Origin: Streptomyces gilvus
GTDB taxonomy: Bacteria > Actinomycetota > Actinomycetes > Streptomycetales > Streptomycetaceae
DNA length: 64,000 nucleotides
Direction of reading: 5' to 3'
NCBI RefSeq assembly: GCF_022513565.1
Contig: NZ_JAKWBE010000018.1
Coordinates: 62,001-126,000, forward strand
Part shown: positions 8,542 to 17,115 of the stretch, piece after piece
How the letters are laid out: each line of letters begins with the position of its first letter
How positions within the stretch are numbered: position 1 is the first letter of the stretch
Position numbers and translations under genes: made by a program
Notes under the pieces: model-generated
Seen by the model: only the letters and a program-made list of their open reading frames with translations
Databases searched by the model: none
Told to the model about the DNA's origin: nothing

Positions 8542-8577
8542 AAGTGGCTTCATGGGAGCGCTCCCATGAAGCCACTT
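8542..8577. promoter_or_regulatory. CebR-type operator inside a 36-bp perfect palindrome
   Basis: The centre TGGGAGCGCTCCCA (8553-8566) equals the published CebR consensus for cello-oligosaccharide-responsive repression in Streptomyces. Here the dyad extends perfectly to 18-bp arms (8542-8559 and 8560-8577), far beyond the known 14-bp site. It lies 39 bp upstream of the mannanase GTG, a natural position for repression. Between it and the convergent LRR gene end only about 30 bp remain. Confidence 0.85.
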
Positions 8578-8608
8578 AGCCGAGTACACGTCAAGGCGCT
8601 GTGCACCC

Positions 8609-10459
8609 TCAGCCGTGAGTGACGGCCACTCCGCGCGCGCCGAGTTCGGCCACCACGGAGTCGTACACCCCCTGCCTGCGATGGACTCCGCCGGGCATCC
8701 GGAGCAGCTTGAGGGCGGGCAGGTCGAGCAGGGCGTCGAAGTTCTCGGGTGCGGAGGCCGTCTCGAAGCGGAGTTCGGTGAGGGCGGGCAGGGTGCTCAG
8801 GGCGCTCAAGTCGGCCAGGTCGTTGAGGGAGTTGAGATGCAGGGAGCGAAGGCTGCCGTGGCCGGTGAGCACGGACAGGTCCTTCCACTCCATGAAGGAC
8901 AGCGTCAGCGTGACGAGCGACCCGACGGGGAAGTCGCGTACGCGCTCACATCGGTTGATCTTCAGCTCACGAAGCTCCGGGCACTCCTCCAGGATCCGCA
9001 GCGACGTCAGGTCGCTCAGTCCGTAGAGTCCCACCTCGGTCAGCGGTGTCCCGGCCATGGCGTCGACGTTCTCCAACAGGCCGCCGATCACCGTGAGTTT
9101 GCGCAGGGAGGGCAGATTGCGCAGGTTCCCCAGATCACTGAGGACGTCGTTGCAGGACAGCACCAGCTCGGTCAGGGCGGGCAGGCCGGGGAGGCTCCCC
9201 GGAGTGCGGAAGGTGGAGCACACGCCGACCGCGAGCTTCGTCAACTCGGGGTGTTCTCCCAGGGTTCCGAGGTCGAGCAGACCGGGGCAGCTCCACAGGT
9301 CGAGCTGCTGCAGGGCCGGCACGGCGGCGAGCGGGGTGAGGTCGGTGAGCTGCGGGGCGTGGTGCACCTTCAGCGCGCGCAGCGAGGGCATGGCGGCGAG
9401 GTCGGAGTAGTCCTCCAGCGCGTGACAGCGGGAGATGTTGAGCGTGTGGAGGGAACGGACGGGGCCGATGCCTCGCAGGGAGGCGAGCCGCTCGCACTCC
9501 ACGATGTGCAGTTCGGTCAGGGCGCTCAGGGGTGCCATGCCGGCCAGGTCCACGAGTCGCTGGCACATCTGGATGTCGAGCCGGGTCAGGTGGGGATGGG
9601 CCCCGAGTCCTTCGAGGGTGGCCAGGCGGGGGCAGCTGTCGAGCACGAGCTCGGTCAGCGCCGTCACGGCGTCGATGCCCTGGAGGGTGCGCAGTTGGCC
9701 GCAACTGCGCAGGTCGACGCGGGCCAGCGCGGGGACGTCGTGGAGGCCGGCCAGGTCGCGGATGCCGGTCCAGCCGAGGTCGAGGTCCTTCAGCCGCCTG
9801 AGCCCGGAGAGCTGGTGGGCGTCCCTGAAGGCGCGCAGGCCCCTCAGCGTCAGCGTCTCCAGGGCGGGGAAGGCGGGCCCGAAGCCGTCCGTGGACTTCA
9901 CCCTCGTCATGCTGAGGTCCAGCTCGCGCAGCCGGCCGAGGCTCAGCAGCGGCCGGACGTCCTCGACGAGTCGGCAGCGGTGGAGGTTGAGACGGACCAG
10001 TCGGGTGAGCCCGGCCAGCGGCCGGAGGTCGTCGATGCCCGCGCAGCCGTTCAGGTCCAGGTCGCGCAGGTCGCGCAGCTCCCCGACCTCGGTGAGGTCC
10101 GTGATCTCCTTGCAGCGGAAGACATGGAGGGCGCGGAGCATGGTCAGGTGCCGTAAGCCCGCGAGCGAGCTGCGCCCCTTCAGCCGCAGCTCGGTGCGGC
10201 CCTCGCTGCGGAAGGCGGGGGCGAGCAGGGCGGCGCTGAAGGCGTCCGGGTCCGCGGCGCGGGGCCACATCCGCACCAGTGTGTCGGAGGGCAGGTCGGC
10301 CAAGGGGGCGTATCTGACCGCCAGTTCGAGAGCCTGCCCGTCGTCGGCGACGCCGACGAGTTCCTGTATCGCCTTGCGGGCCTGCGCCCGGGTCGCCGTC
10401 CCTACGGCCGCTTCCAGTTCGCCGAGTCGACCGGTGGGGTTGTTGATACCTGGGTTCAT
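8609..10459 (-). CDS. cytoplasmic leucine-rich-repeat protein
   Basis: A 616-residue protein made almost wholly of leucine-rich repeats of about 22-24 residues (such as LRDLRDLDLNGCAGIDDLRPL and repeated LTELxLxxC lines) from roughly residue 100 to 595. The N-terminal 90 residues form a helical cap. It has no signal peptide, membrane segment or cell-wall anchor, so it should stay in the cytoplasm and act by protein-protein contact. Many repeats carry Cys near the turn, resembling cysteine-containing LRRs. ATG at 10459 is the first sensible start; the 58-residue extension above it is low-complexity. No clear ribosome site is visible. The function is unknown. Confidence 0.75.
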   Translation of the reverse strand: MNPGINNPTGRLGELEAAVGTATRAQARKAIQELVGVADDGQALELAVRYAPLADLPSDTLVRMWPRAADPDAFSAALLAPAFRSEGRTELRLKGRSSLAGLRHLTMLRALHVFRCKEITDLTEVGELRDLRDLDLNGCAGIDDLRPLAGLTRLVRLNLHRCRLVEDVRPLLSLGRLRELDLSMTRVKSTDGFGPAFPALETLTLRGLRAFRDAHQLSGLRRLKDLDLGWTGIRDLAGLHDVPALARVDLRSCGQLRTLQGIDAVTALTELVLDSCPRLATLEGLGAHPHLTRLDIQMCQRLVDLAGMAPLSALTELHIVECERLASLRGIGPVRSLHTLNISRCHALEDYSDLAAMPSLRALKVHHAPQLTDLTPLAAVPALQQLDLWSCPGLLDLGTLGEHPELTKLAVGVCSTFRTPGSLPGLPALTELVLSCNDVLSDLGNLRNLPSLRKLTVIGGLLENVDAMAGTPLTEVGLYGLSDLTSLRILEECPELRELKINRCERVRDFPVGSLVTLTLSFMEWKDLSVLTGHGSLRSLHLNSLNDLADLSALSTLPALTELRFETASAPENFDALLDLPALKLLRMPGGVHRRQGVYDSVVAELGARGVAVTHG

Positions 10460-10598
10460 GGGAGGGAACGGTAGCCGTCCCCTCCGACAACCGCGGTCCG
10501 CGGTCGGGGGCTCGGGCTCGCCGCCGCTACTGGTCCTGGGACCCGCAGGTGCTTGGACGCCTGCGGCTGGGGCATGGCCAGGTCCCGCGCCAGGTCCG

Positions 10599-10892
10599 TC
10601 ACCGCTCGTCGTCCTGCACCAGCCCCGCGACATGGGCGATCACCGTGTCGAGGATGTCCGCCCAGGCCGACTCGTCGCCGAGGACCAGGTAGTTGAGGGT
10701 CAGGCCGTCGGTCATGGCGGCGATGTAGCGGGCCAGGGCGGTGGCGGGGACGCGGAGCCGGAGGTCTCTGCCCTGGCTCAGGCGCTCGATCAGGTCGCTG
10801 CAGGCGATGCCGTTAGGGTCCGGGACGCCTGACCTGATGGCCGGTGACGCATGGCCTGCTGGCCAGTGACGCTTGACCTGTGGGTCACACAC
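10599..10892 (-). pseudogene. TetR-family regulator remnant, C-terminal domain only
   Basis: From about residue 30 this frame reads like the ligand-binding C-terminus of a TetR/AcrR regulator (RLRVPATALARYIAAMTDGLTL, ending VIAHVAGL). The DNA-binding helix-turn-helix, normally the first 60 residues, is missing. The 5' end contains a near-repeat of GGCC(G/A)GTGACGC at about 10843 and 10861, which may mark the deletion point. Probably a non-functional remnant about 130 bp from the LRR gene start. Confidence 0.6.
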
Positions 10893-10894
10893 GG

Positions 10895-10941
10895 CCGGGC
10901 TCCCCCGCTCGCCGATGGACGCGGCGCGTGAGGGAGCCCGG
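10895..10941 (-). terminator. stem-loop downstream of the NlpC/P60 gene
   Basis: CCGGGCTCCC (10895-10904) pairs perfectly with GGGAGCCCGG (10932-10941), starting about 11 bp past the stop of the NlpC/P60 gene. It probably ends that transcript before the TetR remnant. Confidence 0.6.
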
Positions 10942-10952
10942 TGCGGGTGTGG

Positions 10953-11807
10953 TCAGGGGCAGGTGGGCACGCCGTCCAGCCAGGCCGGGCCCTTGATGTA
11001 GATGTTCGTCATCCATGCCTTGTAGTCGGGCAGGTAGGCCCAGGCGTCGTTGGTGTAGCCGTCGGAGGTGACGACCTCCGCGTGCTTCTGGCACTCGACG
11101 CGGATGGTGGTGGAGTCGGGGAAGGCGTAGACCCGGCCCGCGCTGACGGAGGGCGCCGTCTTCGTCCAGACGCCGGTGCCCCAGGTCTGGAAGACATGCC
11201 CGGTGACCGCGCCGATGTTGACGCGGACGGCCCCGAAGTAGTCGCCGCCCAGGCGGACGTCACTGACCATCAGATGCGTGCCGGACTGCTTCGCCTCGAC
11301 CATCTTGCCCGCGCCGAGGTAGATCGCGATGTGGTGCAGGTCCGCCGACGTCCCGTAGGCCAGCAGATCGCCGGGGAGCAGCGGTGCGATGCCCTGGGCG
11401 GCGGTGAAGCGGGCGGCGGCGCGGACCGTGTAGTACTGCCGGCTGGCGTCGCCGTTGAGGATGTCGGAGCCGGCCGCCTGCGCGTAGGCGTACCGGACCA
11501 GGCCCGAGCAGTCGAAGCCGAGCCGCTCGGGGTCGTGCCGGCTGGCCGGGTCGGTGGGGTCGACCTGGCCGTAGGTGGCGCCGGGCTGGGCGCCGTGGCC
11601 GCCGCCCCAGGTGTACCAGGTGCCCGCGTCGACCTGGGCGCAGGCGGCGGCGATCGCGCGTTCGGCGGCCGCGGAGCCGCCGGACGCGAGGACCCCGCAG
11701 CCGCTCGCCGCCGGGGCGGCCGGCGTGGCGGCGACGGCCGCGGGCGCCCAGAGGAGAAGGGCCGTCAGCCCGATGAGTGTGGTGATGATTCCGGTCCGCC
11801 GGAGCAT
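10953..11807 (-). CDS. secreted NlpC/P60 cell-wall endopeptidase
   Basis: A 284-residue exported protein with a signal peptide (LIGLTALLLWAPAAVAA) and an NlpC/P60 (C40) domain at about residues 45-200. The catalytic Cys is C100 in LGFDCSGL and the catalytic His is in DLHHIAIYLG (about H159). Such enzymes cut peptidoglycan stem peptides during growth or division. The C-terminal 80 residues look like an SH3-like or binding region that includes the single Cys of RVECQKHAEV. ATG at 11807 follows GGGGGTC. The leader carries a GGGGTTTCCC motif shared with another secreted gene in this window. Confidence 0.9.
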   Translation of the reverse strand: MLRRTGIITTLIGLTALLLWAPAAVAATPAAPAASGCGVLASGGSAAAERAIAAACAQVDAGTWYTWGGGHGAQPGATYGQVDPTDPASRHDPERLGFDCSGLVRYAYAQAAGSDILNGDASRQYYTVRAAARFTAAQGIAPLLPGDLLAYGTSADLHHIAIYLGAGKMVEAKQSGTHLMVSDVRLGGDYFGAVRVNIGAVTGHVFQTWGTGVWTKTAPSVSAGRVYAFPDSTTIRVECQKHAEVVTSDGYTNDAWAYLPDYKAWMTNIYIKGPAWLDGVPTCP

Positions 11808-11858
11808 GCCGGGACCCCCGTTTTCTGTGATGCGTGGATGGTCGTGCCTCAGCCTGCC

Positions 11859-11932
11859 GACCGGGCCCCGGCCGGTCGAGCACCCGGCGTCACCCCGCTG
11901 CGAAGGGCAACGGGAAACCCTTGGGAAACCCC
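11859..11932 (-). promoter_or_regulatory. leader elements of the NlpC/P60 gene
   Basis: On the minus strand the leader contains GGGGTTTCCC (11923-11932), repeated at once as GGGTTTCCCG, and then a short hairpin GACCGG/CCGGTC (11859-11877). The GGGGTTTCCC block lies 116-125 bp before the start codon. The same block occurs 120-129 bp before the small secreted protein gene at 15990. I looked for a ydaO-type riboswitch here and could not support one. Confidence 0.35.
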
Positions 11933-11960
11933 CTTTCAGCAGCGGAGTTCGGCCGTGCCC

Positions 11961-14900
11961 TCAAGCTCGCGCGCACGCGGGAGCGGAGGACACCGGCAGT
12001 CCCGGCATCAGCGCCTTGCGCTCCTGCGGGCCCATCGCCCGGCGCAGTCGGCAGATCCGGGCGAGCTGCGCGTTGAGGTCCAGATCCCACAGGCGTACGG
12101 TCCCGTCGTTGCTGCCGCTGGCCACGGTCCGCCCGTCCGGCGCGAACACGACGCCCCACACCGCGTTCGTGTGTCCGGTGAGCGTGGCCCAGGGCCGCCG
12201 TCCGCGCACGTCCCAGAGCCGTACCGTACGGTCGCTGCCGCTGCTCGCGAGGAGTCGGCCGTCCGGTGAGAACGCGATGCCGCGCACGGATCCGGTGTGG
12301 CCGGTCAGGGATGCCTCCAGGCGCCGGTGGCGGACGTCCCACAGCCGGACCGTGCCGTCGTTGCCGCTGCTCGCGAGGGTCGAGCCGTCGGGACTGAAGG
12401 CCACGCCGCGTACGGCGCCGGTGTGGCCGGTCAGGGTGGCGAGCGGTCGCCGGGTGGCCGTGTCCCACAGCCGTACCGTCAGATCGTCGCTCGCGCTGGC
12501 CAGGGTGCGGCCGTCCGGGCTGAACGCGACATCGTTGGCGTAGTCCGTGTGACCGGTCAGGACGGCGAGTTGACGGCGGGTCGGCACGTCCCAGAGGCGG
12601 ACCGTGCGGTCGGCGCCGGCGGAGGCGAGGGTGCGGCCGTCCGGTGCGAAGGCCACCGAGAACACGTCGCCGGTGTGGCCGGTGAGGGTCGCGATCTCGC
12701 GGTGCGACGGGATGTCCCACAGCCGGACCGTGCCGTCCGAGCCCGCCGACGCGAGGGTGCGGCCGTCCGGCGCGAACGCCACCGAGAACACGCTCTCGCG
12801 GTGGCCAGTGAACGTCGTCACGACCCGGTGCCGTGCCACGTCCCACAGGCGGATGGTGTGGTCCGCGTCGGCGGTGGCCAGCAGCTTTCCGTCCGGGCTG
12901 TACGCGGCCTGCGAGACCTCGGTGAACGGACGCGCCGTCAGCACCGGGCCGCGCAGGTCCCACAGCACCACGGACTGGTCGAACCCCCCGGTGGCCAGCG
13001 TCGTGCCGGTCGCGTTCACGGCGACGGACATCACGTAGTCGGTGTGGCCCGCGAGGACCGCCGCCGGACGGCCGCTGCGCACGTCCCACAGACGGGTCGT
13101 GCCGTCGCCGCCGGCGCTGACGACCGTGGTGCCGTCCGGGGTGTAGGCGACCGCGTTGACGTCGTCGCTGTGTCCGGTGAGCGTCGCCGTGGCCCGGTGC
13201 CCGGCCACGTCCCACAGCCGTACGGTCCGGTCGACGCCCCCGGAGGCCACGCTGCGGCCGTCCGGGGCGAACGCCACGCCCAGCACTTCGTCGGTGTGCC
13301 CCCTGAGCACGGCCAGCGGGCGGGCCCGGTCGGTGTCCCACAGCCGTACCGTCCGGTCGGAGCCGCCCGAGGCCAGGGTCCGCCCGTCCGGGGCGTAGGC
13401 GAGCGCGTTGACGCGGCCGGTGTGCCCGACGAGCCGCACCTCGGAAGGGCGTCCGCCGCCGATGCGCCACAGCTGGACCGTTCCGTCGTCGGCGGCGACG
13501 GCGAGGATACGGCCGCGGGGGTCGAAGGCGAGCGCGTGCGCCCCCTTGGTGGGCGCGGGCAGCAGAGTCCGCAGCCGGTGGTCGGCGGTCCCCCAGATCC
13601 GTACCGGGCCGTCCGTGGAGGTCGCCGCGAGCGTGCGCCCGTCCGGGCTGAAGGCGACGGAGCGCACCCGGCCGGGAACGGTGAGGGTGGCGGTCGTCCG
13701 GTGGTCGCTGGTCCGGCGCAGAGTGACGGTGCCGTACGCGCCCGCCGTCGCGAGCAGCCGGCCGTCGGGCGCGAAGGCGACCGCGTTGACGGGCCCGTGG
13801 TGGCCGACGAGACGGGCGGAGAACGCCTGCGCCTGGGTGCTCAGCAGGGCCCCGCGCGCCTGGGCGGTGGGGTCGGCGCGGTAGGCCTCCTCGGCGAGCA
13901 GCATGGAGGCTTCGGGCTGGCCCCCGGCCAGGGAGGTGGACTCCACGGCGAGCGCCTGGGAGCGGGCGACGCGTTCCTGGGCGAGGGCGGCCGAGCGCTG
14001 TTGGTAGGCGAGCCCGCCGGCGGTCACGGCGAGGCCGAGCAGGACGGCGAGAACGACGAACAGGGCCTGCCGCAAGCGCGTCTGACGCCTCGCCAGGATG
14101 TGGCGGGCCTCCTCATCCGCCTGGCTGGCCAGCACGAAGGCCTCTTCGCTCGGGCCGAGACGGCTGCGGCCGTCGAGCTCGTCGGCCCAGGAGCGGACGG
14201 TGTCGAGGCGGGTGCCGCGGTAGAGGGCGGACGGGTCGCGCTCCTCGCGCTCCCATTCGGCGGCGGCGTGGGCGAGTTGCTGGTGGATGAGGAGCCCGGC
14301 CCGGTCGGCGTCGATCCAGTCGCGCAGCCGGGGCCAGGCGTGCAGCAGGGCCTCGTGGGTGATCTCGACGGTGTCCCGGTCAACGGTGACCAACCGGGCC
14401 CGGACGAACGCGTCGAGGGCGGCGGAGCCGGCGTCCGCGTCCCCGAGTTGCTCCATGAGGGCGCCCCGGCCGGTGCGGCGCCGGGTCGCGACGGTCCCGT
14501 CGTCGGACACGTGAACGAGACGGGACAGGACGCGCCGGATGGACTTCTGCTCGGCCGGGTACAGCTGGGCGAACACGGTCTCGGCGGTGCGGGCGACGGC
14601 GCCCTGGATGCCGCCGGTGCGCTCGTAGCCGGCCACGGTGAGGGTGGTGTCCTCGCGCTGCTGCCAGGTGGCGAGGAGAGCGTGCGAGATGAGGGGCAGC
14701 GCTCCGGACGGGGTGTCCTCGGAGGCGGTGGTACGGCTCGCGCCGGCCGGTTCTTCCCGCAGGCCCGCGTCGCGCAGGAGGAGGGGGACCAGGCCGGGTT
14801 CCAGGGTGATGCCGGCGAGTTCGGCGGGGCGGGTGATCGACTCCCGCAGTTCCGCCACGGACATGGGCGGCAGGACGAACAGTCCGTCGCTGAACAGGGG

Positions 14901-15824
14901 GGCCAGTCCGGGGAGTTCGAGGCAGCGTCCGGAGAAGTCGGCGCGGACGCCGAGCACGACGACCGCCGGGTCCGGGCCGGTGGACAGCGCGTGCAGGACC
15001 CGTACGAAGGTCCGTCTCTCGTCCTCGTCGGAGCAGAGGGTGAACAGCTCCTCGAACTGGTCGACGAGCAGCACCGGCCGCACCGGTGGCGGGCGGCGGC
15101 CGTCGGGGCCCGGCGGGGCGCCTTCGGAGCGGGCGCGGACGACGCCCAGCAGGGCCTCGGGGCGCTCGGCCACCTCGGTCGCGGTGAGGTCGAGATCGCT
15201 GCCGAGGACCTTCGCGGTTCGTTCGAGGAGTTCGTCGAGCGGATGGGCGGTGGGCGTGAGGGCGACCACGGGCCAGCGGTCGGCGCCGGGCATCGGGAAG
15301 CCGCCGGGTCGCCGCAGTGCCGGGACGAGACCGGCGTTCAGCAGGGAGGACTTGCCGGCGCCGGACGGGGCGACCAGCAACAGCGGCCCGGCGCCGACGC
15401 GTTGGAAGACCCGCTCGACGAGCGCGGCCGTGGCCCGCTCCCGGCCGAAGAACCAGGCCGCTTCCTGCGGGGTGAACGCCGCGAGGCCCCGGTAGGGGCA
15501 GGCGGGCTCACCGGTGTCGGCGGCCGGCCCTGCGCCGCGCTCGGCCGGGGCGGTGTCCCGCACCAGCCGGAGCAACTCGCCCCCGGCGCCCAGGATGTGG
15601 TCACACTGACGGGCGACATCGACGGTCGCCCGCTTGACGCCGGTCTCGATCTTGCTGAGATAGCCCTTGCTGTAGTGCGTCCGGCGCGCGAGGTCGGTCA
15701 GCGACATCCCGCGCTCCCGGCGCAGCCGTCTCAGCTGCGCCGGAAAGGACGGTGCGGCCTGTGCGGGGCTTTCCGGCTGGTCGGTCCGGTCGACGCCCGT
15801 GTGTACGTGTTCCTGCTCCCCCAA
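11961..15824 (-). CDS. HTH / STAND-NTPase / WD40 multidomain protein
   Basis: About 1,287 residues. An XRE helix-turn-helix at about 28-85 (LRRLRRERGMSLTDLARR) leads into a STAND-type NTPase. Its Walker A is APSGAGKSS near residue 153 and its Walker B is PVLLVDQFEELF. A single membrane segment (LFVVLAVLLGLAVTAGGLAY) precedes a C-terminal array of 14 WD40 repeats, which would form two seven-bladed propellers. The TTG at 15824 is preferred because AGGGGGGAC precedes it; an upstream start at 15905 adds 27 residues. Such nSTAND1-WD40 proteins are viewed as signalling or conflict switches that assemble on ligand. The ligand and output are unknown. Confidence 0.88.
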   Translation of the reverse strand: MGEQEHVHTGVDRTDQPESPAQAAPSFPAQLRRLRRERGMSLTDLARRTHYSKGYLSKIETGVKRATVDVARQCDHILGAGGELLRLVRDTAPAERGAGPAADTGEPACPYRGLAAFTPQEAAWFFGRERATAALVERVFQRVGAGPLLLVAPSGAGKSSLLNAGLVPALRRPGGFPMPGADRWPVVALTPTAHPLDELLERTAKVLGSDLDLTATEVAERPEALLGVVRARSEGAPPGPDGRRPPPVRPVLLVDQFEELFTLCSDEDERRTFVRVLHALSTGPDPAVVVLGVRADFSGRCLELPGLAPLFSDGLFVLPPMSVAELRESITRPAELAGITLEPGLVPLLLRDAGLREEPAGASRTTASEDTPSGALPLISHALLATWQQREDTTLTVAGYERTGGIQGAVARTAETVFAQLYPAEQKSIRRVLSRLVHVSDDGTVATRRRTGRGALMEQLGDADAGSAALDAFVRARLVTVDRDTVEITHEALLHAWPRLRDWIDADRAGLLIHQQLAHAAAEWEREERDPSALYRGTRLDTVRSWADELDGRSRLGPSEEAFVLASQADEEARHILARRQTRLRQALFVVLAVLLGLAVTAGGLAYQQRSAALAQERVARSQALAVESTSLAGGQPEASMLLAEEAYRADPTAQARGALLSTQAQAFSARLVGHHGPVNAVAFAPDGRLLATAGAYGTVTLRRTSDHRTTATLTVPGRVRSVAFSPDGRTLAATSTDGPVRIWGTADHRLRTLLPAPTKGAHALAFDPRGRILAVAADDGTVQLWRIGGGRPSEVRLVGHTGRVNALAYAPDGRTLASGGSDRTVRLWDTDRARPLAVLRGHTDEVLGVAFAPDGRSVASGGVDRTVRLWDVAGHRATATLTGHSDDVNAVAYTPDGTTVVSAGGDGTTRLWDVRSGRPAAVLAGHTDYVMSVAVNATGTTLATGGFDQSVVLWDLRGPVLTARPFTEVSQAAYSPDGKLLATADADHTIRLWDVARHRVVTTFTGHRESVFSVAFAPDGRTLASAGSDGTVRLWDIPSHREIATLTGHTGDVFSVAFAPDGRTLASAGADRTVRLWDVPTRRQLAVLTGHTDYANDVAFSPDGRTLASASDDLTVRLWDTATRRPLATLTGHTGAVRGVAFSPDGSTLASSGNDGTVRLWDVRHRRLEASLTGHTGSVRGIAFSPDGRLLASSGSDRTVRLWDVRGRRPWATLTGHTNAVWGVVFAPDGRTVASGSNDGTVRLWDLDLNAQLARICRLRRAMGPQERKALMPGLPVSSAPACARA

Positions 15825-15931
15825 GGCGTCCCCCCTGGCACTGGTCTGCCCGGATCGTGAGACGGCGGATGCCCAGGTTACTGCGGGGGTCGGACAGGGA
15901 GCCAAGCTTTCACCCGGAGTGGCGAGAACGG

Positions 15932-15968
15932 GACCGCCGGGACCGGCGTGGGGCCGGTCCCGGCGGTC
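15932..15968 (-). terminator. strong stem-loop after the small secreted protein gene
   Basis: A perfect 16-bp stem (15932-15947 with 15953-15968) and a GTGGG loop lie about 22 bp past the stop of the gene at 15990. It would separate that transcript from the downstream STAND-WD40 gene. Confidence 0.8.
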
Positions 15969-15989
15969 GCTCCCCCGCGGCGGAAGGCG

Positions 15990-16364
15990 TTACGGGCGGT
16001 TGAGGGTGATGGAGTTGATGGGCGTGAGGTTGGCGTAGACGGCGTACCCCTCGGCGATCGGCGTACCGCAGTTCGTGCCGTTGTATCCCGTGCACAGGCT
16101 CATGGACGCGCCGCCGTACTGGTTGTTGTAGACCCAGTGGTAGCCGTACTGGTTGCTCAGGTTGTGGGCGCCGTAGCTGTAGTACACGTTGGTCGGGTGC
16201 GGGTTGTCGACCGGGTCCACTCCCTGGCCGTAGACGCAGACCGCGCCGTACGGGCACCCGTCCCACGAGTCGTCGGCGGGCGCGGCCTGGGCGGCGCCGC
16301 TCATCGCCACCACTGCCGTGGCCGCGGTCGCGAACGCGGCGGCGGCGCTCATCATCTTGCGCAT
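15990..16364 (-). CDS. small secreted cysteine-bearing protein
   Basis: A 124-residue protein with a clear signal peptide (MRKMMSAAAAFATAATAVVA, cleavage near AQA). The mature part has four Cys (CPYGAVCVYG and LCTGYNGTNC) that could form two disulfides. It is Tyr/Asn-rich. The CPYGAVCVY motif recalls secreted peptidase-inhibitor I36-like proteins, but the match is partial and I would not assign that function. ATG at 16364 has AGGGGGAAAC before it. The longer frame would put extra residues ahead of the signal peptide. Confidence 0.8.
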   Translation of the reverse strand: MRKMMSAAAAFATAATAVVAMSGAAQAAPADDSWDGCPYGAVCVYGQGVDPVDNPHPTNVYYSYGAHNLSNQYGYHWVYNNQYGGASMSLCTGYNGTNCGTPIAEGYAVYANLTPINSITLNRP

Positions 16365-16450
16365 GTTTCCCCCTGGTGGGTCTCCTGCGTCGTCGCAGGC
16401 CGTGCTTCGAGCTGACGGCATCAGCCTGTCCGCAGAGGCTGCCGGGGTCG

Positions 16451-16493
16451 ACGGGTTTCCTGTTGCCCGTCCGCGGGGTGACCGGGAAACCCC
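16451..16493 (-). promoter_or_regulatory. GGGTTTCC/GGAAACCC dyad in the secreted-protein leader
   Basis: GGGTTTCC at 16453-16460 can pair with GGAAACCC at 16485-16492 across a 24-base loop. On the minus strand this gives GGGGTTTCCC 120-129 bp upstream of the ATG, as for the NlpC/P60 gene. It could be an operator or an RNA leader hairpin. Confidence 0.35.
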
Positions 16494-16591
16494 GTGTGAG
16501 CTGGGGCTTCACGGATCGGCGGGCAACCGGGTTCGTTGAAGGGCTCGTGAAGGGCTTGCGGCATCCTCTCCGCGGCATAGATCCTCGGGGC

Positions 16592-16912
16592 ATGGGATTC
16601 GCCGTCTTCATGACCTTGCCCGGGCTGGTCATCCTGCTGACCGCCGTGGCCTTCGTGGATCAGCTGCTGCTGCGGGCCGGGCGGGCAGGTCTGCTGCCCT
16701 GGCGCAACAGCGTCCGGCAGGGCCAGATCTCGGCGACCGGTTTCGAGCAGCTCCACGCGAGCTTCTCGCCGGGCAAGCAGAACGAGCTCAAGGAACGGCA
16801 GTCGTCCCTGGTCATGCGGGACGACGAGGAGGACGGGGCGCCGCCGAACCGGACGACGGTGGACCTGGACGGTGGGGTCGCGGTCGTCAGGGTGCCGCAG
16901 GCCGACCGGTAG
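16592..16912 (+). CDS. DUF6191-type small membrane-anchored protein
   Basis: A 106-residue protein. An N-terminal membrane segment (FMTLPGLVILLTAVAFVDQL) is followed by a charged cytoplasmic part with the block GFEQLHASFSPGKQNELKER and a C-terminal DLDGGVAVVRVP. This layout matches what I recall as DUF6191, a small streptomycete family of unknown function. ATG at 16592 has only a weak ribosome site (CTCGGGG). Its 3' end overlaps the stop of the convergent aminotransferase remnant. Confidence 0.7.
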   Translation: MGFAVFMTLPGLVILLTAVAFVDQLLLRAGRAGLLPWRNSVRQGQISATGFEQLHASFSPGKQNELKERQSSLVMRDDEEDGAPPNRTTVDLDGGVAVVRVPQADR

Positions 16913-17115
16913 CGGCCCAGTCGCCCAGCACCGGAACACACGCCTCGGCGAAGTGCTCGTAGTCGTCGGCGGTGTTGTGGACGTGGGCGGACAGGCGCAG
17001 GTACCCGATGCCGTCGAAGCTGGTGAAGGCGGCCTCCACGTCGAGTTCGCGGGCGACCCGGTCGCGCAGCGCGTCGGCCTCGACCCGTTGACCCCGCTGG
17101 AGGTCCCACGGTCGG
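16887..17115 (-). pseudogene. class V aminotransferase remnant (C-terminal ~75 codons)
   Basis: Read on the minus strand from about 17115, one frame gives DLQRGQRVEADALRDRVAR and then GYLRLSAHVHNTADDYEHF up to a stop at 16887. This is the usual end of class V PLP-dependent aminotransferases (isopenicillin-N-epimerase-like), where the RxSAHxYN motif marks the C-terminal domain. No start codon, PLP lysine or large domain remains; the upstream DNA belongs to the divergent phosphotransferase gene. It is a truncated remnant. Confidence 0.65.

Noticed and set aside
11808..11960. ydaO-type (cyclic di-AMP) riboswitch in the NlpC/P60 leader
   Set aside because: Such riboswitches control cell-wall hydrolases in Streptomyces, but I could not find the conserved core or a matching fold here.
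12297..15860. 1,187-codon plus-strand open frame opposite the STAND-WD40 gene
   Set aside because: It is antisense to a clear multidomain protein and its sequence is low-complexity Gly/Arg/Asp, the usual shadow of high-GC coding DNA.
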